This document shows, piece after piece, positions 1 to 6,247 of a stretch of 6,961 nucleotides of DNA. The DNA is from Verrucomicrobiota bacterium (GTDB taxonomy: Bacteria > Verrucomicrobiota > Verrucomicrobiia > Opitutales > Opitutaceae). The position numbers were made by a program, and so were the translations under genes. The notes below the pieces were generated by a model. The model made no database searches. It was not told the DNA's origin and worked only from the letters and a program-made list of their open reading frames with translations. The DNA lies in assembly GCA_030832235.1 (NCBI GenBank), contig JAURJO010000183.1, positions 1 through 6,961 on the forward strand, in the 5' to 3' direction. Position 1 is the first letter of the stretch; each line of letters begins with the position of its first letter.

Positions 1-810
1 ACGCAGCTTGCGCGCGTCGTCGAGATCTGTGCGTCGCAGCAGTAACCCGGCGAACACGCCGAGGAGGCACGTCGCGACGGCCGGCAGCGTGCTCAGAAAG
101 CCCTCCGGGTCGTAGTAGGTGTCGTACCGGCGTCCCGGCAGGTACTGGAAATCGAGATGGTTGGTGAGATTGCGTCCCGGCTCATAGCCGCCGGCCACCC
201 GCGCGGTGGTGGCGTCGAACGCCGCCCGCACCTGCGCGGCGGACGGGCTCGCGACTCCCGTGCGTTGCACCAGCGCGGCCTTATCAAGCTGGATGTCGCG
301 GATGGGTACGAACGTGAGCAGCGCCCAGTAACCCACGAGCAGCGCGGCGGCGGCTCCCGCCAGCGCGCGCGGCCGCAGGAAACAGAAGAGGAGCCCAGCG
401 CCGGTGTACGCGAGGGCGATGCGCTGCAGCACGCCGAGCAGGCGCATGTCGGGCCACGGATTGGTGAATCCGCCGCTATAGAAGATTCCGATCAGGAAAA
501 GGATGAGCCCGCGGGTCACCACGCGACGCGCCGTGACCGCGCGCCCGTGCTCGGCGATCTGCCGCGAGAGCGAGTAAGTGAGCGAGACGCCGGAGATGAA
601 GATGAACAGCGGGAAGATCAGGTCGTAGAACGCGAACCCGGCCCAGTCCTTGTGGGTGAGCTGGCCCGCGAAGAAGCGCGCCACCGCCGAACCGTTGACC
701 TCGCTAAGCGCATGCACAAGCGCGTCAGCGCCGAGGATCCAAAACATGTCGAAGCCGCGCAGCGCATCGAGCGACATCAGGCGGCCGGAGGGAGCGGTCG
801 GGGCTTTCAT
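1..810 (-). CDS. HGSNAT/DUF5009-type membrane acetyltransferase, partial (C-terminus beyond left edge)
   Basis: Reading the reverse complement from ATG at 810 gives 270 codons with no stop, open at base 1. The protein begins MKAPTAPSGRLMSLDALRGF and has about six hydrophobic segments (roughly residues 16-35, 58-80, 97-113, 124-148, 151-170, 236-257), with a long polar loop at about 171-235. Family signatures are LRGFDMFW (17-24), H53 followed by W-x-G and DLIFPLFIFISGVS (63-76), GVLQRIAL (126-133) and YDPEGFLSTLPAVATC (233-248). The family is known from lysosomal heparan-alpha-glucosaminide N-acetyltransferase, which moves acetyl from cytosolic acetyl-CoA to a sugar amine across the membrane. 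H53 sits where the catalytic histidine of human HGSNAT lies (alignment from memory). Bacterial relatives are usually about 370-480 residues, so roughly a third is missing. An in-frame ATG at 837 would add nine residues; neither start has a clear ribosome site. It is transcribed divergently from the other genes. Family assignment is firm; the sugar substrate is inference. Confidence 0.9.
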   Translation of the reverse strand, partial: MKAPTAPSGRLMSLDALRGFDMFWILGADALVHALSEVNGSAVARFFAGQLTHKDWAGFAFYDLIFPLFIFISGVSLTYSLSRQIAEHGRAVTARRVVTRGLILFLIGIFYSGGFTNPWPDMRLLGVLQRIALAYTGAGLLFCFLRPRALAGAAAALLVGYWALLTFVPIRDIQLDKAALVQRTGVASPSAAQVRAAFDATTARVAGGYEPGRNLTNHLDFQYLPGRRYDTYYDPEGFLSTLPAVATCLLGVFAGLLLRRTDLDDARKLR

Positions 811-876
811 GGGGCTGCGGAAGCCAACGGGCGCCATGCCGCGGGGTCAACGGCGCGGCCAAGGCGGTGATGGGGA

Positions 877-899
877 AGGACCTTGGACCCAGAGGTCCT
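877..899. repeat. 7-bp inverted repeat upstream of the acetyltransferase gene
   Basis: AGGACCT at 877-883 and AGGTCCT at 893-899 are perfect reverse complements around a 9-base spacer. The site lies 40-90 bases upstream of the two possible acetyltransferase starts (837 and 810), a plausible place for an operator. No T-tract follows on either strand, so it is unlikely to be a terminator. A repeat this short can occur by chance in GC-rich DNA. Confidence 0.3.
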
Positions 900-1007
900 G
901 GCGCGACGGAGCCGCAACCGAAGCAACGTTCCGGCTACGCCGCGCCGGGAGGGGCGAGTGAATGTGACGGGGAACGAGGGGAACCGGCGGAAGGATTTTC
1001 CGACGAT

Positions 1008-1026
1008 CCGAGGGAGACGTCCTCGG
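1008..1026. repeat. Small hairpin CCGAGG/CCTCGG, possible dispersed intergenic repeat
   Basis: CCGAGG (1008-1013) and CCTCGG (1021-1026) pair around the 7-base loop GAGACGT. On the minus strand it reads TGTAGCCGAGGACGTC followed by TCCCTCGGATC. This resembles the 'GTAGCCG-gggacgt-cccCGG' hairpins that I recall as intergenic repeats in Verrucomicrobiota and Planctomycetota. The pairing is seen directly; the repeat family is inferred from memory. Confidence 0.4.
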
Positions 1027-1029
1027 CTA

Positions 1030-1073
1030 CATCAAACGCCCGCCCGTACCGCAGCGTCATCAGCAACGCCGTA
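1030..1073. repeat. Degenerate direct repeat, two copies
   Basis: On the minus strand TACGGCGTTGCTGATG (1073-1058) and TACGGGCGGGCGTTTGATG (1048-1030) share TACGG, GCGTT/CGTT and GATG in the same order, with a short insertion in the second copy. The second copy runs straight into the 1008-1026 hairpin through TGTAG, so these elements may form one composite repeat unit. It could instead be a pair of related protein-binding sites. Support is by eye only. Confidence 0.35.
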
Positions 1074-1145
1074 CGCCTCTTCCCGCTTTCCTGATTTCCA
1101 CATTCCCCCCGGCTCGACCTCTTCCTACCCAAAATGAAGCCCCAC

Positions 1146-1190
1146 CCTTCTCCGTGTTCTCGGCTTGGTCCTCCGTGATCTCTGCGTCCA
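1146..1190 (-). repeat. Purine-rich dispersed 'ACGGAG' repeat
   Basis: On the minus strand the segment consists of GACGCAGAGATCACGGAG, a short break, then GAGAACACGGAGAAGG. The unit (A/C)ACGGAG recurs with GCAGAG and GAGAAC variants about every 9-12 bases. Such 'CGCAGAGACCACGGAGGACACGGAG' tracts are familiar to me as intergenic repeats scattered through Verrucomicrobiota, Planctomycetota and other environmental genomes, often mistranslated as HGGHGE-type peptides. Indeed one reading frame here gives DHGG-x4-EHGEG. Function is unknown. It lies 89 bases before the start of the small gene. Confidence 0.55.
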
Positions 1191-1278
1191 AATCCCGGGT
1201 CCCTGATCGAAACCCGATTCAACCGCGCCGAAGCACTCCGCCCTTGCGCGCCTCCTCGGAACCACGACCGTTCCCCGC

Positions 1279-1731
1279 ATGAAGGTCTCGTTCACCACCA
1301 AGGAATATGCCCGGCTGCTCGAGCTCGCGCACATGGGCCTGTGGATGGCCGGGGCGCGTCACGACGACCCCGCCACCATGCCCGAACGCTACGCCGACGT
1401 GGCGCAGAAGGTGTTCGGCCTCGCCGAGTCGCAGGGCTGCGCCGACCTCGTGGAGATGGATGTGAACGGACAGTACTTCCCCACGGAAAAACTCACCACC
1501 GGGCCGGTCACCGATAAAATAGACCGGTTCGTCGAGGATGCCTTCTGGGGCGAACTCGTCGCCCGCCTCGCCGAACGCGACCTCCTCGCTGAGCTCGGTT
1601 CGACGAAGCTCACCCGGGAATTCACCGACGAGGAAGAGGAGCGCCTGCAAGAGTTCGAGGACACCTACTGGCGAGAGTTCGAGTCGAAGGGCGTCGACCA
1701 CCTCGTCATCCTTCGCGGCGGCAAGGGCTGA
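1279..1731 (+). CDS. Conserved-looking hypothetical acidic protein, 150 aa
   Basis: ATG at 1279 to TGA at 1731. The protein starts MKVSFTTKEYARLLELAHMG and is soluble, without signal peptide or membrane segment. It is strongly acidic, with a charged helical C-terminal half (EFTDEEEERLQEFEDTYWREF, about 114-134, with E/D-rich heptad-like spacing). The layout 'K-x-x-x-Y-x-x-L-x-x-L... G-x-W-x-x-x-A' at the N-terminus, a central YFPTEKL stretch (about 72-78) and FWGELVARLAERDL (about 95-108) recall a small bacterial hypothetical family of similar length with no known function; this is recollection, not a search. There is no clear Shine-Dalgarno before the ATG. Codon use matches the neighbours, so it looks like a real gene. 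It is followed after 125 bases by the receptor gene on the same strand, but nothing ties its role to glycan use. Confidence 0.75.
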   Translation: MKVSFTTKEYARLLELAHMGLWMAGARHDDPATMPERYADVAQKVFGLAESQGCADLVEMDVNGQYFPTEKLTTGPVTDKIDRFVEDAFWGELVARLAERDLLAELGSTKLTREFTDEEEERLQEFEDTYWREFESKGVDHLVILRGGKG

Positions 1732-1756
1732 GCAGATGGCGCCATTGCCACCGGTT

Positions 1757-1774
1757 CGCGCTTGAGGGAGCGCG
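1757..1774 (+). terminator. Weak GC hairpin after the hypothetical gene
   Basis: CGCGCT (1757-1762) pairs with AGCGCG (1769-1774) around a 6-base loop, 26 bases after the stop codon. No T-tract follows, so if it ends transcription it is at best a weak or factor-dependent site. It may be chance pairing. Confidence 0.22.
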
Positions 1775-1796
1775 CCAGAGTGGGATTTCCTCCATC

Positions 1797-1847
1797 CGGA
1801 AACCGGCACTACAGGCCAGCTGACTCCGGACTGTGCTCAGGTTTCCG
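1797..1847 (+). promoter_or_regulatory. Possible leader hairpin just before the receptor start
   Basis: CGGAAACC (1797-1804) and GGTTTCCG (1840-1847) are perfect 8-base reverse complements closing a 35-base loop. The right arm ends 9 bases before the ATG at 1857, so the structure would occupy the place of a ribosome site, and it also covers the alternative GTG at 1833. It could affect translation of the receptor or be a protein-binding site. There is no homology evidence; the loop is long and the pairing could be fortuitous. Confidence 0.25.
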
Positions 1848-1856
1848 TCCAACTTC

Positions 1857-4800
1857 ATGAAACCCTGCCTGCCCCTGCTCCGCCTTGTCCGCCTGCTGCT
1901 GCTCGCCTCCGGCCTCCTGCTGGCCGGTCGCGCCGCAGCCCAAACCTCCGCCGCCGGCACGATCGAGGGCCGCGTCTTCGACAGCGTGCGCGGCGAGTAT
2001 CTCGAGAAGGCCCGCGTCTCGGTCGAGGGCACGCGGCTGGAAACGCTCACCGACGCCACCGGGCAGTACCGCCTCGCCAACGTGCCCGCCGGCACCGCGC
2101 GGGTGAGGGTGTTCTTCACCGGTCTGCCCGCGCAAACCGCAGACGTTGCGGTCGCGGCGGGCCAGACCGCCCAGCGCGATTTCACCTTCGGCGCCGATGG
2201 GCGCGGACGCCCCGGAGCCGCGGCTGACGTCGTGAAGCTCGGGGAATTCGTCGTGGCTTCCTCGAAGGAGATGGACGGCGCGGCGCTCGCCATCAACGAG
2301 CAGCGTTTCGCGCGCAACATCGTGAACGTGGTCTCGGCCGACGAGTTCGGCACGATCGCCGACGGCAGCATCGGCGAGTTCATGAAGTTCCTGCCGGGCA
2401 TCACCAGCGATTACACGGGCGGAGACGCGCGTCGTTTCTCCATCAACGGCGCGCCGGCCGACAACGTGCCGATCTCGATGGGCGGCTTCGACATGGCGAG
2501 CGCCGCCGGCGCCGGCACGCGGCGGGCGGTGGAGCTCGACCAGGTGTCGATCAACAACGTCTCGCGCATCGAGATCAACCGCTCCCCCACGCCCGACACC
2601 GCCGGCGCGGCGCTCGCGGGCTCGGTGAACTTCGTGCCGCGCAGCGCGTTCGAGCGCAACCGGCCCAGCTACAACTACAGCGTGTCCTGGCTCATGAAGG
2701 ACGCGGAGCGCGCGTTTCTCCGCCGCACCCCGGGCCCGGGCTGGGGCCAGATGAGCTACAAGATCCACCCCGGCTTCGATGTGTCAGCCGTGGTTCCCGT
2801 GACCAAAAACTTCGGCTTCACCGTCTCGGGCGGCTACTCGCTCCAGTACACGCCGCAGTCGAACACCGCGATGCAGTGGCGCGGCGCCCACGTGGCCACC
2901 AACACCACCGCGACCTCCACCACAGGATTGCCGGCCACCACGCCCACCAACCCGTACCTCGGCATCTTCTCCTGGCGCGACAGCGGCAAGAACACCTCGC
3001 GCCACTCGTTCGCCACCACCGTGGACTGGCGGCCGTTCCGCTACGACCGGCTCTCGTTCGGCTTCTCCTACGGCATGCTCCGCGAGCACTTCGCGACCCG
3101 CACCCAGACATTCACCATCAACCGCGTCGAGCCGCTCAATTGGAGCCAGTTCCACACCTGGGGCTCGGCGAGCACGTTCCCCACGACCGGAAGCGCCATC
3201 AACGCCGGCCAGTTCACGATCGCCAACAACGGCCGCATCCGGCCAGGCCGCACCGTCTCGCCATCCCTCCGCTGGCTCCACGAGGGCCCCCTGTGGAAGT
3301 CAGACGCCGGCGTGAGTTACGGCCACTCCCGCATCCATTACCAGGATATCGACAAGGGTTTCTTCAACGGGATGACCGTCCAGCGGAACAACGTGCAGAT
3401 CCTGTTCGACGACATCTTCTACCTGCGTCCCGGCCGCATCACCGTGCTCGACCCCAACGGCCGTCCGGTCGACCCCACGCGTCTCGAGAACTACTCGCTC
3501 GTCTCCGCCAACAGCGTCCGCCAACGCACCTACGACACCACGCGGCAGGCCTACTACAACGTGCGCCGGGACTTCCTCGTGCGGGACGTGCCCGTGACGC
3601 TCAAGCTGGGCGGCGACATCAAGTCGAAGATCCGCGACCTCCGCGGTGTCGGCACCGAGACCTACACCTATGTCGGCGCGGACGGCCGCGCCAGCACCAC
3701 GCCCTTCACCCAGGCCGGCCTCGTCAACGACGACAGCCCGCTGCCGTTCCTCGACACGCAATACTCCGAACGCATCCCCGACTTCGGGATGCCGAAGCAG
3801 CAGCACGTCGATAACAACAAGCTCTGGGCCCACTACCTGCAGAACCCCGGCTATTGGACCCGCAACGCCAACACCGAGTACACCTCCGCGACCAACGCCT
3901 CCAAGCGGGCGCAGGAGATCATCTCCAGCCTCTTCCTCCGCGGCGACGTCGCGCTCTTCAACCAGCGCCTGAAGCTCGTGGGCGGCGTGCGCGCGGAGCA
4001 GACCAACATCAAGGCGCAGGGTCCGCTCACCGACCCCACGCGGGCCTTCCAGCGCGACGCCGCCGGCAACGTCATCTTCCAGCGCAACGCGAACGGCGAC
4101 TTCATCGTCAACGCCGCCGGCCAGAAGCAGCCCGCGCTCATCGTGCCGACGAACGCCGGCCTGCCCTACACCCAGCTCACGCTGCTCGACCGCGGCTACC
4201 GCGCCGAGAAGGAGTACCTGCGCCTCTTCCCGAGCATCAACGCGAGCTACAACCTCACCGATGCCCTGATCGGGCGCGCCGCGTATTACCAGACCGTCGG
4301 CCGCCCCGACTTCAACCAGTACGCCGGCGGGCTCACGTTGCCCAACATCGAGGTGTTCAACCCCAACGACCGCATCACCGTGAACAACGTCTCGATCAAG
4401 GCCTGGCAGGCCGAGACGTACATGGTGCGGTTCGAGTACTACTTCGGCAACGTGGGCCAGTTCTCGGTCGCCGGCTTTATCCGCGACTACCAGAACTTCT
4501 TCCAGAACGTCACGAGCCGCGTCTCACCCGAGTTCCTCGAGGCCTACGGTCTCGATGAGGAGTCCTACGGACAGTACCTGGTGGTCACCCAGTTCAACGC
4601 GCCGGACGTGATCCGGATGAAGGGCTTCGAGATCGACTACAAGCAGGCCCTCACGTTCCTGCCCAACTGGGCCCGCGGCGTGCAGTTCTTCGCCAACATC
4701 AGTTCCCAGCGCGCCCGCGGCACGGACAACTTTCAGGACATGAACCCGTTCACCGCGAACTGGGGCCTCAGTCTCACGCGGCCGAAATTCAATATCCGCA

Positions 4801-5081
4801 TCAACGAGAACTACCGCGGCATCCAGCGCCGCGCCGCCGTCACCGGCGCCAGCATCGAGCCCGGCACCTACAACTACCGGCCGAAGCGACTGTATGTGGA
4901 CGTTAGCGGAGAGTATTATCTCAGCCGCCGTCTCGGACTGTTCTTCTCGATGCGCAATATCGGCGGCGCCACCGAGGACACCAAGATCTACGGCCCCAGC
5001 ACGCCGAAGTACGCCCGTTTCCGCCAGCGCGACGACTATGGCGGCTCGCTCTGGACGGCCGGCATCAAGGGCTCGTTCTGA
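1857..5081 (+). CDS. TonB-dependent outer-membrane receptor with N-terminal carboxypeptidase-regulatory-like domain
   Basis: Energised by TonB-ExbBD, such receptors carry a ligand across the outer membrane. The ATG at 1857 is chosen because it places a compact signal peptide at the N-terminus (MKPCLPLLRLVRLLLLAS..., cleavage likely AAA|QT after residue 28); an in-frame GTG at 1833 would only add eight residues. Mature 1074-residue precursor: a CarboxypepD_reg-like beta domain (about 32-112, GTIEGRVFDSV to RDFTF), a TonB-box-like strand (VVKLGEFVVASS, 125-136), a plug (about 137-262, with NVVSADEFGTIADGSIGEFM, FLPGI, SINGAP, ISRIEI-like VSRIEINRSPTPD and GSVNFVPR), then a roughly 800-residue beta-barrel ending in aromatic F1074, the usual Bam signal. 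Barrel landmarks include GGVRAEQTN, LFPSINASYNL, YYQTVGRPDF, FEYYF and MRNIGGATED. The plug wording matches the large Opitutaceae receptor families, perhaps the TIGR01782 type. A terminator follows. The neighbouring sulfatase and isomerase suggest a sugar ligand, but the ligand cannot be read from the sequence. Confidence 0.93.
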   Translation: MKPCLPLLRLVRLLLLASGLLLAGRAAAQTSAAGTIEGRVFDSVRGEYLEKARVSVEGTRLETLTDATGQYRLANVPAGTARVRVFFTGLPAQTADVAVAAGQTAQRDFTFGADGRGRPGAAADVVKLGEFVVASSKEMDGAALAINEQRFARNIVNVVSADEFGTIADGSIGEFMKFLPGITSDYTGGDARRFSINGAPADNVPISMGGFDMASAAGAGTRRAVELDQVSINNVSRIEINRSPTPDTAGAALAGSVNFVPRSAFERNRPSYNYSVSWLMKDAERAFLRRTPGPGWGQMSYKIHPGFDVSAVVPVTKNFGFTVSGGYSLQYTPQSNTAMQWRGAHVATNTTATSTTGLPATTPTNPYLGIFSWRDSGKNTSRHSFATTVDWRPFRYDRLSFGFSYGMLREHFATRTQTFTINRVEPLNWSQFHTWGSASTFPTTGSAINAGQFTIANNGRIRPGRTVSPSLRWLHEGPLWKSDAGVSYGHSRIHYQDIDKGFFNGMTVQRNNVQILFDDIFYLRPGRITVLDPNGRPVDPTRLENYSLVSANSVRQRTYDTTRQAYYNVRRDFLVRDVPVTLKLGGDIKSKIRDLRGVGTETYTYVGADGRASTTPFTQAGLVNDDSPLPFLDTQYSERIPDFGMPKQQHVDNNKLWAHYLQNPGYWTRNANTEYTSATNASKRAQEIISSLFLRGDVALFNQRLKLVGGVRAEQTNIKAQGPLTDPTRAFQRDAAGNVIFQRNANGDFIVNAAGQKQPALIVPTNAGLPYTQLTLLDRGYRAEKEYLRLFPSINASYNLTDALIGRAAYYQTVGRPDFNQYAGGLTLPNIEVFNPNDRITVNNVSIKAWQAETYMVRFEYYFGNVGQFSVAGFIRDYQNFFQNVTSRVSPEFLEAYGLDEESYGQYLVVTQFNAPDVIRMKGFEIDYKQALTFLPNWARGVQFFANISSQRARGTDNFQDMNPFTANWGLSLTRPKFNIRINENYRGIQRRAAVTGASIEPGTYNYRPKRLYVDVSGEYYLSRRLGLFFSMRNIGGATEDTKIYGPSTPKYARFRQRDDYGGSLWTAGIKGSF

Positions 5082-5115
5082 TCCGGCGGTCGGCCGCGAT
5101 CCTTTCCTCAAATTC

Positions 5116-5155
5116 ACGGCGCCGCCCGGACGCAGCCGGCGGCGCCGTTGCTTTT
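5116..5155 (+). terminator. Hairpin terminator after the receptor gene
   Basis: ACGGCGCCGCC (5116-5126) and GGCGGCGCCGT (5138-5148) form a perfect 11-bp GC-rich stem with an 11-base loop, followed at once by TGCTTTT. This is the form of an intrinsic terminator with a slightly interrupted T-tract. It starts 35 bases after the receptor stop and ends 32 bases before the next gene, so it probably ends or attenuates the receptor transcript and lowers expression of the downstream genes relative to the receptor. Confidence 0.75.
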
Positions 5156-5187
5156 CGGCCGGAGGCTGTGCAGCTTCGCGCACCGTC

Positions 5188-6195
5188 ATGAACCCCCGCG
5201 CCGCCTTCTCTCCCACCCCTTCCCGCCGCCACTTTCTGTCCCGGCTCGCCCTCGCCGGAGCCGCCCTGCCCCTCGCCCGCGAGGCCGCCGCCGCGCAGCC
5301 GAAGAAGAAGGCCGCCGAAGGCGCCGCGCTTCCGCCGTGGAAGGGCGGACCGACTTTGCTCCACGTCTTCTCGAAGCCGTTGCACTGGATGTCTTGGGCC
5401 GACACCGCTGCGCTCGTGAAAGCGGCTGGCTATGGCGGCATCGACTACACGGTGCGCGTGCCGCAGGGCCACGTGCTGCCCGAACGCGTCGAGGAGGATC
5501 TGCCCAAGGCCATCGACGCCGCGCGCGCCGCCGGCCTCAAGGTCGAGATGATCACCACCGAGATCAACGGCCTGAAGACACCTCACGCCGAGAAGATCGT
5601 GCGCACCGCCGCCAAGCTCGGCGTGAAGTACTACCGCCTCGGTTTCTTCAATTACGACCTGCAGCTCGGCGTGAAGGGCACGCTCGACGCCCTCAAGCCC
5701 CAGCTCCGCGACCTCGCCGCGCTCAACCAGAGCGTCGGCATCCACGGCGCCATCCAGAACCACGCCGGCCCGCGCGTCGGCGGCCCGATGTGGGACCTTT
5801 ACGAGCTGCTGCGCGACATCGACCCGCGCTGGCTCGGCGTGCAGTTCGACATCCGCCACGCCGTCGCCGAAGCCGGTCAATCCTGGCCGCTCTCGCTCCG
5901 CCTCCTCGCCCCGTGGATCAAGTGCACCGACCTGAAGGATTTCCGCTGGGAACAGGCCCCGGGCAAGGCCGCCATCGACAACGTGCCGATCGGCGAGGGC
6001 GTCGTGCCCTACGAGGCCTACTTCAAGCTCGTGCGTGAGCTCGGCCTCAACGGCCCCGCCTCCGTCCACTTCGAGTACCCGCCGTTCGAGCGCTCGCCCA
6101 TCAGCGAGGCAGAAAAGCGCGCCAAGTTCCCCGAACTGATGCGCAAGGATCTCGCCGCGCTGAAGGCCGTCATGGCCAAGGCCGGCGTGAGCTGA
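5188..6195 (+). CDS. Tat-exported sugar phosphate isomerase/epimerase-like TIM-barrel protein
   Basis: A 335-residue protein starting at ATG 5188. It opens with a twin-arginine signal (SRRHFL at 12-17, then LALAGAALPLA and a small-residue region to about 36), so it is predicted to be folded in the cytoplasm and exported. The rest (about 55-332) matches the xylose-isomerase-like/AP endonuclease 2 TIM barrel (PF01261): alternating strands and helices with LKVEMITTEIN (117-126), YYRLGFF (148-154), HGAIQNHAG (186-194), GVQFDIRHA (217-225), IKCTDLKDF (244-252) and VHFEYP (293-298). D221, H224 and E296 sit at expected active-site positions. The usual metal-site Glu appears as Q190 and the usual His of 'HxKD' appears as D248, so catalysis may be altered; a QNH version is, as I recall, typical of this exported subfamily. 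The GGAGG at 5161-5165 is 22 bases from the ATG, too far for a normal ribosome site. The gene lies 52 bases before the sulfatase. The substrate is unknown; periplasmic epimerisation or another sugar conversion is inference. Confidence 0.88.
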   Translation: MNPRAAFSPTPSRRHFLSRLALAGAALPLAREAAAAQPKKKAAEGAALPPWKGGPTLLHVFSKPLHWMSWADTAALVKAAGYGGIDYTVRVPQGHVLPERVEEDLPKAIDAARAAGLKVEMITTEINGLKTPHAEKIVRTAAKLGVKYYRLGFFNYDLQLGVKGTLDALKPQLRDLAALNQSVGIHGAIQNHAGPRVGGPMWDLYELLRDIDPRWLGVQFDIRHAVAEAGQSWPLSLRLLAPWIKCTDLKDFRWEQAPGKAAIDNVPIGEGVVPYEAYFKLVRELGLNGPASVHFEYPPFERSPISEAEKRAKFPELMRKDLAALKAVMAKAGVS

Positions 6196-6205
6196 CGCCT
6201 CCCGC

Positions 6206-6230
6206 CCTCCGGCGTCCGGGGCCCCGGAGG
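6206..6230 (+). repeat. GC-rich inverted repeat between isomerase and sulfatase genes
   Basis: CCTCCGG (6206-6212) and CCGGAGG (6224-6230) pair around an 11-base loop. An alternative pairing uses GCGTCC (6212-6217) with GGACGC (6229-6234). Only a weak, C-interrupted T-run follows (CTGCTTTCC), so this is more likely an mRNA-processing or attenuation hairpin than a full terminator. The GGAGGA within it (6226-6231) is the only Shine-Dalgarno-like run before the sulfatase but lies 16 bases from its ATG, longer than usual. Confidence 0.35.
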
Positions 6231-6247
6231 ACGCGCTGCTTTCCCCG

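Larger units (their letters stand above)
811..1278. other. Divergent intergenic region with repeats, no credible gene
   Basis: This 468-base stretch separates the leftward acetyltransferase gene from the rightward small gene and must hold both promoters. Short open frames cross it on both strands, but their translations are low-complexity, rich in Arg, Ser and Pro, and resemble no family I know. It contains inverted repeats at 877-899 and 1008-1026, a degenerate direct repeat at 1030-1073, a pyrimidine-rich tract at about 1075-1115, and a purine-rich (minus strand) repeat at 1146-1190, each listed separately. I found no convincing -10/-35 pair on either strand. Confidence 0.7.

Noticed and set aside
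157..870. 237-codon plus-strand open frame
   Set aside because: It is antisense to the acetyltransferase gene. Its translation is rich in Arg, Glu and His without any family motif, whereas the minus strand gives a clear membrane-protein family.
935..1334. Minus-strand open frames across the intergenic region
   Set aside because: Low-complexity translations; the HGG/EHGEG part comes from the purine repeat at 1146-1190 rather than from a protein gene.
1736..1745. Perfect 10-base palindrome ATGGCGCCAT just after the small gene
   Set aside because: No loop and no T-tract, and a GGCGCC core is common in this base composition; not enough for a terminator or operator call.
1219..1809. 196-codon minus-strand open frame opposite the small gene
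   Set aside because: A shadow of the 1279-1731 gene; the plus-strand product has balanced composition and helical amphipathic segments.
4894..5187. Upstream extension of the isomerase frame to 4894
   Set aside because: It would overlap the receptor's C-terminus and bury the twin-arginine signal; ATG at 5188 puts the signal at the N-terminus.
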